From: an uncultured Eubacterium sp.
GTDB taxonomy: Bacteria > Bacillota > Clostridia > Lachnospirales > CAG-274
Length of the DNA: 64,000 nucleotides
Reading direction: 5' to 3'
Assembly (NCBI GenBank): GCA_900545305.1
Contig: UQYD01000005.1
Coordinates: 29,613-93,612 of the forward strand
A program made the translations under genes and the position numbers. Below the pieces are notes generated by a model that was not told where the DNA came from, searched no databases, and worked only from the letters and a program-made list of their open reading frames with translations. Shown here piece after piece: positions 27,719 to 34,913 of the stretch (the first letter of the stretch is position 1; each line of letters opens with the position of its first letter).

Positions 27719-27961
27719 ATGAATGTATATGTATGTGTAGGAAGTTCATGTCACTTAAAAAATTCAAAAGGAATTATTGACAAACTTACTAAATTAATTG
27801 AAGAAAACAACATTAAAGCTAATGTTGAATTAAAAGGCTCTTTCTGTATGGGTCAGTGTGGAAAAGACGGCGTTTCTGTAAAGATTGACGATGAAGTTTA
27901 CTCTGTAACAGAAGAAGATGTTGAAATGTTCTTTGAAAAGAAGATTTTACCATTAGCATAG
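27719..27961 (+). CDS. Thioredoxin-like [2Fe-2S] ferredoxin domain protein
   Basis: 80 residues. The NuoE-like cysteine pattern is present: CVGSSCHLKN (C6, C11) and SFCMGQCGKDG (two more, about 43 and 47). Small proteins of this kind carry electrons to or from hydrogenase subunits (compare HydC/HndA N-terminal domains). It is the first gene of the run with the sensory-type hydrogenase protein, a PP2C phosphatase and a hydrogenase, so it probably donates or accepts their electrons. GGAGGCGA precedes the ATG. Confidence 0.85.
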   Translation: MNVYVCVGSSCHLKNSKGIIDKLTKLIEENNIKANVELKGSFCMGQCGKDGVSVKIDDEVYSVTEEDVEMFFEKKILPLA

Positions 27962-27999
27962 GAGAGTTTTAGCTCAGGTCTGTTTTGGGAGAGATGTCA

Positions 28000-29709
28000 A
28001 TGGGTTACATTAAAGTAAGAAAAGCCAACTGTAAAAATTGTTACAAATGCCTTAAAAATTGTATTTCTAAGGCCATAATGTACAAGAATGAAAAAGTTGA
28101 AATAATAGAAGATAGATGTATACTCTGTGGAAAGTGTATCACAGCCTGTCCCCAGGGAGCAAAGAAAATAGACAATGATGTTTCTATAATAAAGGAATAC
28201 ATTGAAAATCCCGATATAAAAGTGGCTATTTCCGTTGCTCCCAGTTTTGTTTCAGTTTTTAAAGAAAGTAGAAAAAATCTTGTATGGGCTTTAAAGCAGT
28301 TAGGCTTTGATTATGTTGAGGAAACTGCTGTTGGAGCAAAGTATGTTACAAGAGAGTATTTACGCTTGTTGGAAAGTGGTGAAATGGAAAATATAATTTC
28401 ATCAGCCTGTCCAAGTGTGAATATGTATATTGAAAAGTATTATCCAAGTTTGACAAAGTACATAGCACCGGTTATGTCACCGGCTCTAGTACACGGCAAA
28501 ATGCTTAAAGAAAAGTATGGCAAGGATACTAAGGTAGTTTTTTTAGGCTCTTGTCTTTCAATGCTTAAGGAAGTAAATGAGTCAGAATATGTGGATAATA
28601 TGATTACATTTAACCAGCTTACCCAATGGTTTATACAGGAGAGGATTACTCCGGCAGAGGGAGAGGAAATGCCTTTTGATGCACTAAGTTCCTATTCCAG
28701 AATATATCCTATTGTAGATGGTATAGTTTATGACATTAGACACATAAGTGGTAAAACTCAGGGTACTGATAAGATTGGTGGCTATGATTTAGTTTCTGCC
28801 AGTGGTTTGCAAAATGTTCAAAGACTTTTAGATGAAGTTCAAAAGGGAAATATTAAAAAAGCCTTTTTGGAAGTATTTTCTTGTTACGGTGGCTGTGTTC
28901 ATGGACCTTTTAAGGTAAGCCATGGCTCTACTAGCTATAGAGCTAGAATAGAAGTTAAGGACTATGCCGACAGGGCAAATGATACAGCAGATGAATATGT
29001 TGGAGATATTTCTGCAACATTTACTCCTAAGCCGGTAATAGAAGATATGCCTACAGAGGAACAAATAAGAGATATTCTTTCTCAGATAGGTAAAAACTCT
29101 AAAGCACAGGAATTGAACTGTGGTTCTTGTGGTTATGCTACTTGTAGAGATAAGGCTATAGCTGTTTATCAGGGAAAAGCTGATTTGTATATTTGTATGC
29201 CTTATATGACGGATATTAATCAGGCTTTATCCAGTGTAACACTTGATTTGACACCTAATTACATTATTGCCGTTGACAACAATATGGTAATAAAAGAATT
29301 TAACAGAGCTGCACAAAAACTCTTTGGAGTAACTAGATTACAGGCACTTAATAAGCCTTTATCTCACTTTATAAACCCAGTTGATTTCCAGCAGGTTATT
29401 GCTAACCAAAGTAATATATACAACAAAAAGGTTAGTTATACAGAATACGGAATTATAACAGAACAGACTATTGTTTATTCAGAAGAAAAAAATATGGCTA
29501 TTGCCATTATAAATGACATTACAAGAGAAGAAGAAATGAAAAAGGCTGTTCATCGCAGAAAACTTGATTCTGTGGAAATGGCACAAAAGGTTATTGATAA
29601 GCAAATGGTAGTTGCACAGCAGATAGCTAGCCTTTTAGGTGAAACAACTGCTGAAACAAAAGTTACACTGAACAAGTTAAAAGACCTCATTGATTCGGAG
29701 GTAGATTAA
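28000..29709 (+). CDS. [FeFe] hydrogenase-like sensory protein with PAS domain
   Basis: 569 residues: two [4Fe-4S] ferredoxin motifs (CKNCYKCLKNC, CILCGKCITAC; about 9-55), an H-cluster domain (about 65-350), a further Fe-S motif (LNCGSCGYATCRDKA, about 370) and a PAS domain (about 420-520). The three H-cluster motifs are altered: SSACP (A136, C137) instead of TSCCP, SCLSMLKE (C185, M188) without the usual lysine, and SCYGGCVHG (C295, C299). Four cluster cysteines remain, but the proton-relay cysteine is replaced by alanine, as known for sensory-type (group C/HydS) proteins. It probably senses H2 or redox state. I start at ATG 28000, spaced correctly after GGGAGAG. The PP2C gene follows after 3 bases. 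Confidence 0.88.
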   Translation: MGYIKVRKANCKNCYKCLKNCISKAIMYKNEKVEIIEDRCILCGKCITACPQGAKKIDNDVSIIKEYIENPDIKVAISVAPSFVSVFKESRKNLVWALKQLGFDYVEETAVGAKYVTREYLRLLESGEMENIISSACPSVNMYIEKYYPSLTKYIAPVMSPALVHGKMLKEKYGKDTKVVFLGSCLSMLKEVNESEYVDNMITFNQLTQWFIQERITPAEGEEMPFDALSSYSRIYPIVDGIVYDIRHISGKTQGTDKIGGYDLVSASGLQNVQRLLDEVQKGNIKKAFLEVFSCYGGCVHGPFKVSHGSTSYRARIEVKDYADRANDTADEYVGDISATFTPKPVIEDMPTEEQIRDILSQIGKNSKAQELNCGSCGYATCRDKAIAVYQGKADLYICMPYMTDINQALSSVTLDLTPNYIIAVDNNMVIKEFNRAAQKLFGVTRLQALNKPLSHFINPVDFQQVIANQSNIYNKKVSYTEYGIITEQTIVYSEEKNMAIAIINDITREEEMKKAVHRRKLDSVEMAQKVIDKQMVVAQQIASLLGETTAETKVTLNKLKDLIDSEVD

Positions 29710-29712
29710 TCT

Positions 29713-30888
29713 ATGGATAAAGTGTATGTAGAGGCTACTTACAAAAGTTTAAACAAGCTAAATGAAGAACTTTGTGGCGACAGAGTTGAAATAGTAAAAA
29801 ATGATGACAGCTACTTTGTAGTTTTGTCTGACGGACTGGGAAGTGGTGTTAAAGCCAATATACTTTCCACATTAACGTCAAAAATTATTTCTACTATGAT
29901 GTTTCAGGGTGCAAGTATTGAAGATACTGTTGAAACAATTGTACATACGTTACCGGTGTGTAGTGTAAGAAAAGTTGCTTATTCCACTTTTATGATTTTG
30001 CAAATAAGCTATGACGGAAACGCTTATCTTGTAGAGTTTGACAGCCCCGGTTGTATTTTTGTGAGAGATGGTCGACTTATGAACATTGAGTACAATTACA
30101 GAAGTATAGCCGGAAAAGAAATAAAAGAGGCTCATTTTAAAGTAAAGCCTAATGATTTTATGATGCTTCTAAGTGACGGTGTTGTATATGCCGGTATTGG
30201 AGAGCTTATGAATTTGGGTTGGACTTGGAAAAACGTAAGCGAGTATGTTGTGAACAGTGTTACACCTGATATGACGGCTGCAAGACTTACAAATATGTTA
30301 AGTGAAACCTGTAAGCAGTTGTATATGAATAAACCGGGTGACGACACTACAATAGCTACAGTAAAAATTGTTCCTAGAAAAAATGTGTGTCTTTACAGTG
30401 GACCACCAATGGACAAAAGCTGTGATGAAAGATTGGTTACAGAATTCATGATACCGGAGGGCAAGAAGATTGTATGTGGAGGTAGTTCTGCCAACATTGT
30501 CAGCAGAGTGTTGAAACAACCACTTATGCCCAGTATTGAATATTCTGACCCGGAAATACCACCTACTGCAACAATAGCAGGTATTGACCTGGTAACAGAA
30601 GGCGTAATAACATTAAAGAGAACTGTTGATATTTTAAAAAAATATGTGGAAAATCCTACGGGCAGAGAGGTTTTGGCAAGTCTTGACCTTAAAAACGGAG
30701 CATCTCAAATTGCTAAAATGCTTATTGAGGATTGCACACATTTGTATTTATACATTGGACAAAGTATTAATCCGGCACACCAAAATCCGGATTTACCCTT
30801 TGATTTAAGTATTAAAATGATTATCCTAGATGAGTTATATTCACTTATGATAAAGCTAGGAAAGGTAGTTAAGCGATATTATTATTAA
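29713..30888 (+). CDS. SpoIIE-type PP2C serine phosphatase
   Basis: 391 residues. The PP2C fold is seen in residues about 1-225: SDGLGSGVKAN (metal-binding aspartate), STFMILQISYDGNAYLVEFDSPG, MLLSDGVVYAG and PGDDTTIATVKI. Residues about 226-391 form an extra domain I do not recognise, with KKIVCGGSSANIVSRVL, IAGIDLVTEGVITLKRTVDIL and a C-terminal hydrophobic helix. It has no membrane segments, unlike SpoIIE itself. Three bases after the sensory hydrogenase gene and 14 before the catalytic hydrogenase gene, it is likely the output of the sensor; its phosphoprotein target is not in the window. Confidence 0.85.
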   Translation: MDKVYVEATYKSLNKLNEELCGDRVEIVKNDDSYFVVLSDGLGSGVKANILSTLTSKIISTMMFQGASIEDTVETIVHTLPVCSVRKVAYSTFMILQISYDGNAYLVEFDSPGCIFVRDGRLMNIEYNYRSIAGKEIKEAHFKVKPNDFMMLLSDGVVYAGIGELMNLGWTWKNVSEYVVNSVTPDMTAARLTNMLSETCKQLYMNKPGDDTTIATVKIVPRKNVCLYSGPPMDKSCDERLVTEFMIPEGKKIVCGGSSANIVSRVLKQPLMPSIEYSDPEIPPTATIAGIDLVTEGVITLKRTVDILKKYVENPTGREVLASLDLKNGASQIAKMLIEDCTHLYLYIGQSINPAHQNPDLPFDLSIKMIILDELYSLMIKLGKVVKRYYY

Positions 30889-30902
30889 TTAAGGAGAAAA
30901 TT

Positions 30903-32360
30903 ATGGAAAATATTACTGACATTAACCAGATTAAGATGGCTGTACTTATTAAGACAGCTCAGTATGCTTTCGAGGGCACTCTTGATGACAAGCAGGAAAA
31001 CATACCTTATGAGCTTACAGACCCAATTAAGCCTAATTTCAGATGTTGTGTATACAGAGAAAGAGAAATTATTCGTCAGAGAGTAAGACTTGCTATGGGT
31101 CGTATTCCTTCAGACCTTCACTATGAAAAGTCAGATAATACTCAGATTGTTCACGTTATGCAGGCTGCTTGCGAAGGTTGTCCTATTGATAGATTTACAG
31201 TAACAAGTAACTGCCATAACTGTCTTGCACAGAAGTGTATTAAGGCCTGTAAATTTGGTGCTATTACAAAAACTCCTCATGGTGCATATATTGACAAGTC
31301 TAAGTGTAAAAAGTGTGGTCAGTGTCTTAAAGCCTGTCCATACCACGCTATTGTGGATATTGAAAGACCTTGTAAAGTTACTTGTCCAGTAGATGCAGTT
31401 CAGATTGATGAAAACGATTTAGCTATGATTGATGAAGCAAAGTGCATTAACTGTGGTCAGTGTGTTGTTGCCTGTCCATTCGGTGCTATTGGTGATGCGT
31501 CAATGATGACTAATGTTATTAACTCTATTAGAACAAGTGACAACGTATATGCTATGATTGCACCAGCCATTGAAGGTCAGTTCGGTGATGTAACAGTACC
31601 TCAGTTAAAGGAAGCTATTAAGGCCCTCGGCTTTAAGGATTGTCTTGAAGTTGCTCTTGGTGCTGACGTTGTAGCTTGGAGAGAAGCTGAAGAAGTTGTT
31701 TCTAACATTAAGGAAGGTAAGAAGACAACTACATCTTGTTGTCCAGCTTTCGTAAACCTTATTGAAAAGCATTTCCCACAGTTAAAGGAAAATATTTCAA
31801 CAACTGTTTCTCCTATGGTTGCTACTGCCAGACTTATTAAAGCAAGTAATCCTGATGCTGAAATCGTATTTATTGGACCATGTATTGCAAAGAAAAATGA
31901 AGTTGTTAGCCATTACTTAGGCGAAATCAGTGGTGCTATCACTTTCGAAGAACTTTCAGCAATGTTTACTGTTAAGGAAATTGACCCAGCAACATTTACT
32001 GGCGAAAATGAAGAAGCTACTTGCTATGGTAAGGGCTTTGCTAAGAGTGGTGGTGTTACAACAGCTGTTCTCAAGGTTGTTGAAGAAGAAAATATTGACC
32101 TTGATATTAAGGCTTGCAAGTGTAGTGGTGCTGCTGAATGTAAGAAGGCATTACAGATGCTCAAGGTTGGCAGACTTCCAGAAGACATTATTGAAGGTAT
32201 GGCTTGTGAAGGTGGTTGTATCAACGGACCTGGTAAGGTTACAGACGGTATTATGCAGAGCAAGAAGATTTTCGATAAGTATGTAAAAGTACCTAATACA
32301 GAAATTATTGCAAACAGTGAAAAGGCTGGTTTTGCAGACATTAACATACATAAGCATTAA
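30903..32360 (+). CDS. Monomeric [FeFe] hydrogenase, group-B-like
   Basis: 485 residues. The N-terminal region (about 60-200) has several cysteine clusters, including CEGCPIDRF, CHNCLAQKCIKAC, CKKCGQCLKAC and CINCGQCVVAC, for multiple [4Fe-4S] centres. The H-cluster motifs are intact: TSCCP (C279, C280), GPCIAKKNE (C327) and MACEGGCINGPG (C435, C439). It should reduce protons or oxidise H2 with ferredoxin. In contrast to the sensory homologue, every catalytic residue I can check is present. Maturases hydE, hydF and hydG are not in the window. A terminator follows. Confidence 0.9.
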   Translation: MENITDINQIKMAVLIKTAQYAFEGTLDDKQENIPYELTDPIKPNFRCCVYREREIIRQRVRLAMGRIPSDLHYEKSDNTQIVHVMQAACEGCPIDRFTVTSNCHNCLAQKCIKACKFGAITKTPHGAYIDKSKCKKCGQCLKACPYHAIVDIERPCKVTCPVDAVQIDENDLAMIDEAKCINCGQCVVACPFGAIGDASMMTNVINSIRTSDNVYAMIAPAIEGQFGDVTVPQLKEAIKALGFKDCLEVALGADVVAWREAEEVVSNIKEGKKTTTSCCPAFVNLIEKHFPQLKENISTTVSPMVATARLIKASNPDAEIVFIGPCIAKKNEVVSHYLGEISGAITFEELSAMFTVKEIDPATFTGENEEATCYGKGFAKSGGVTTAVLKVVEEENIDLDIKACKCSGAAECKKALQMLKVGRLPEDIIEGMACEGGCINGPGKVTDGIMQSKKIFDKYVKVPNTEIIANSEKAGFADINIHKH

Positions 32361-32398
32361 TATAGAGTTTGCTATATTTTAAATATTGCAAATGTTTA

Positions 32399-32430
32399 AG
32401 GGCTATCACCAAGGGTGGTAGCTCTTTTTG
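32399..32430 (+). terminator. Intrinsic terminator of the hydrogenase operon
   Basis: AGGGCTATCACC pairs with GGTGGTAGCTCT (two G-U pairs), followed by five T. Confidence 0.8.
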
Positions 32431-32496
32431 TTGGGGTAAAGAGAAAATATTGACAACATATTTTAGTATAAAAATATAGAAATGTTTACACAATTA

Positions 32497-32505
32497 TGAT
32501 ATAAT
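32497..32505 (+). promoter_or_regulatory. Extended -10 promoter of the antiporter gene
   Basis: TGATATAAT, an extended -10 without a good -35, about 64 bases before the start codon. Confidence 0.45.
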
Positions 32506-32568
32506 TTGAAAGCGTGTGCAAAAATCAGTATTTTTGCGTAGAATAGAAAAGAATGGAGTTTTATAAAT

Positions 32569-34080
32569 ATGAATCCGGCGATTTTTATTGGAACGTGGTG
32601 GTCCTTAGTTCCACCGTTGTTGGCAATATGTTTAGCACTTATAACCAAAGAGGTTTACAGTTCACTTATACTGGGAATTGTAGCCGGTGTGTTAATGTAT
32701 ACAGGGTTTAACCCTTGGCAGGCTTTCTTAGCTTTTTACGATATTATGAAAAACAGTATGAATTTAAATATTTTGATATTTGATATTATGCTAGGGGTCG
32801 TAATTGTGCTTATGGTAGAGTCCGGTGGCTCAAGAGCCTATGGAGAGTGGGCTGCTAAAAAAGTGAAAACTAAGAAAAAAGCACTTTTGGCTACAATGGG
32901 TTTAGGTATACTTATTTTCGTAGACGACTACTTTAATTGCTTGACTGTAGGCTCTGTAATGCGACCTGTAACAAGCAGATATAAGGTGTCTAAGACTAAA
33001 CTTGCCTACATTATTGATGCTACGGCAGCACCAATTTGTATTATTGCTCCTATGTCTAGTTGGGCAGCAGCTGTTAATTCATATGTTCCGGAAGATGTGA
33101 ATATTACAGGCTTTCAGTTGTTTTTAAGAACTATACCTTACAATCTATATGCCTTACTTACTTTGGTTATGGTTTTATACATTATTTTGACAGGCTTTGA
33201 TTTTGGTAAAATGAAGAAGTTTGAGGATAGGACACAGCAGGCAGATCGTGAAATTGATGAAATAGACAAGATTGAGCAGGAAGAAGGAAGTAATTCAAAG
33301 GGCAAAATAATGGACTTAATTCTTCCTGTAGTTGTTTTGATTGCTTTAACCGTTGGAACAATGATTTATACTGGATTTTTAGGTGGAGCTAAAAATGTAA
33401 TTTCAGCTTTTGCCAATTGCGATGCAGAAGTTAGTTTAGTTTTTGCCAGTACAGTTACTTTAATATTTATGTTAATTTTATATATTCCTCGCAGAATTAT
33501 GACTTTCCAAAAATTTATGGAAAGTTTGGCTGAGGGCTTTAAGTTAATGATTCCGTCTATATTGATTTTGGTATTTGCTTGGTCATTAAAGGGCGTAGGC
33601 GATGCCTTACAAATATCAGCTTTTGTTGAAAATACTTTAGGTGGCAGTGTAACAAACGGCGTAATTATTCCAATGGTTATGTTTATGATTGCTATATTCT
33701 TGGCTTTTTCAACAGGTTCAAGCTGGGGTACATTTGCTATTTTAATACCTATTGTAACTGCTATATTCTCAGGTGGTGGCAATATGGAAATGATGGTTAT
33801 TTCTATATCAGCTGTATTGGCCGGAGCAGTGTGTGGTGACCACGTTTCTCCTATTTCAGATACGACTATTATGTCATCTGCCGGTGCACAATGTCACCAT
33901 ATTGACCACGTTTCTACACAGATGCAATATGCTATTGTGGTTGCTGTGGTTTGTGTGTTTGGATATTTAATTGCCGGTTTCGTACAGGTATGGTGGATAG
34001 TGTTGTTGATAAGTGTTGCAGTATTGTTGACAACTCTCACTATTATGAGAAAATATGTTAATAAAAAATATTCTAAATAG
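32569..34080 (+). CDS. NhaC family Na+/H+ antiporter
   Basis: 503 residues with about 11-12 transmembrane segments. The start GTWWSLVPPLLAICLALITKEVY, the polar membrane motifs VDDYFNCLTVGSVMRP (about 122-137) and STGSSWGTFAILIP (about 383-396), and CGDHVSPISDTTIMSSAGA identify the NhaC type. It exchanges Na+ for protons or, in relatives, amino acid-linked ions. A charged cytoplasmic loop near 215-245 is lengthened by DREIDEIDKIEQEEG. It is monocistronic between two terminators. Confidence 0.88.
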   Translation: MNPAIFIGTWWSLVPPLLAICLALITKEVYSSLILGIVAGVLMYTGFNPWQAFLAFYDIMKNSMNLNILIFDIMLGVVIVLMVESGGSRAYGEWAAKKVKTKKKALLATMGLGILIFVDDYFNCLTVGSVMRPVTSRYKVSKTKLAYIIDATAAPICIIAPMSSWAAAVNSYVPEDVNITGFQLFLRTIPYNLYALLTLVMVLYIILTGFDFGKMKKFEDRTQQADREIDEIDKIEQEEGSNSKGKIMDLILPVVVLIALTVGTMIYTGFLGGAKNVISAFANCDAEVSLVFASTVTLIFMLILYIPRRIMTFQKFMESLAEGFKLMIPSILILVFAWSLKGVGDALQISAFVENTLGGSVTNGVIIPMVMFMIAIFLAFSTGSSWGTFAILIPIVTAIFSGGGNMEMMVISISAVLAGAVCGDHVSPISDTTIMSSAGAQCHHIDHVSTQMQYAIVVAVVCVFGYLIAGFVQVWWIVLLISVAVLLTTLTIMRKYVNKKYSK

Positions 34081-34109
34081 AACAAGGCTTTGCGATGCAA
34101 AGCCTTGTT
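34081..34109. terminator. Bidirectional terminator
   Basis: AACAAGGCTTTGC and GCAAAGCCTTGTT pair perfectly around GAT. It serves the antiporter gene (plus) and the stalk-domain gene (minus). Confidence 0.8.
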
Positions 34110-34121
34110 TGTTTACTTTTG

Positions 34122-34688
34122 CTATTTTTCAGGAGCATCAGGAATGCTAGGAGCAATAGGAGCAGTAGTGGTAGGAACGGTAGAAACAACAGTAGTAGTA
34201 GAAACTGTAGGTTCTTCAATGGTAGCACTTGTTGATTCTGTAGTTGTTTCAAGACCAGTTAAAGTTATATACACAGTTTTATTTTTTTCTCCCCAAGAAA
34301 CATTGGCATCTATTGCTTCTGCCAACATTCTGATAGGAACAAGTGTAGTACCATTTGCATTTATAGAACTGGTGTCAAACTTTTTCATCTCTCCGTTTAC
34401 GTAAACAGTATTAGACGGTACTTGATGCTCAATTACTGTATAACCACGTTTGAAAGTAAGCCACTTTGTAGTAGGACTCCATTCCATAGAAATACCCATA
34501 GATTCGCATATTTTTCTAAGTGGGACGTAGGTTCTGCCCATAAAAAGCTGAGGTTTAACGGATTCGCTTGAAAAATCAATGGCTTTTCCGTTTAAATAGA
34601 CAGGGATTGTCCTTGTACTAGCTGAATATACAAAGGGACTAGAAATGCACATTGCACAAGCAAGAAAAATACCTAAAACCTTTTTCAT
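34122..34688 (-). CDS. Secreted copper amine oxidase-like stalk-domain protein
   Basis: 188 residues. A signal peptide (MKKVLGIFLACAMCISSPFV, cleavage near YSAS) is followed by the N-terminal domain of copper amine oxidase (IPVYLNGKAIDF, GRTYVPLRKICESMGISMEW, TTLVPIRMLAEAIDANVSW), then a Thr/Ser/Pro/Glu-rich C-terminal tail. No catalytic oxidase domain is present; in Firmicutes this domain is a frequent extracellular module of unknown ligand. Start ATG 34688, with GGGGG before it, is preferred over GTG 34697. It is divergent from the PL9 lyase gene. Confidence 0.85.
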   Translation of the reverse strand: MKKVLGIFLACAMCISSPFVYSASTRTIPVYLNGKAIDFSSESVKPQLFMGRTYVPLRKICESMGISMEWSPTTKWLTFKRGYTVIEHQVPSNTVYVNGEMKKFDTSSINANGTTLVPIRMLAEAIDANVSWGEKNKTVYITLTGLETTTESTSATIEEPTVSTTTVVSTVPTTTAPIAPSIPDAPEK

Positions 34689-34855
34689 ATTAAACACCCC
34701 CTAAAAATATTTCCGATTAATTATGATATTATTATAGCATATACAAAAAGTATTTACAATGTAAATAGAATACAAATAAAAGGACGAAAATTTAGGTAAT
34801 ATTACTTTATAGGAAGATAATTAAATTAAAATCATTATTATTTTGTATCTAAATA

Positions 34856-34884
34856 TTTACAATTATGTGAATATATTGTAAAAT
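34856..34884 (+). promoter_or_regulatory. Promoter of the PL9 pectate lyase gene
   Basis: TTTACA (34856-34861), 17 bases, TAAAAT (34879-34884), 30 bases before the start codon. Confidence 0.55.
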
Positions 34885-34913
34885 TAAAGGAGTTTAAAAA
34901 AAGGAGGAGAACT

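Noticed and set aside
33366..33782. 138-codon open frame on the minus strand
   Set aside because: It is antisense to the NhaC-type antiporter and low in complexity; a shadow.
34090..34404. 104-codon open frame on the plus strand
   Set aside because: It begins inside the bidirectional terminator and is antisense to the Thr-rich tail of the stalk-domain gene.
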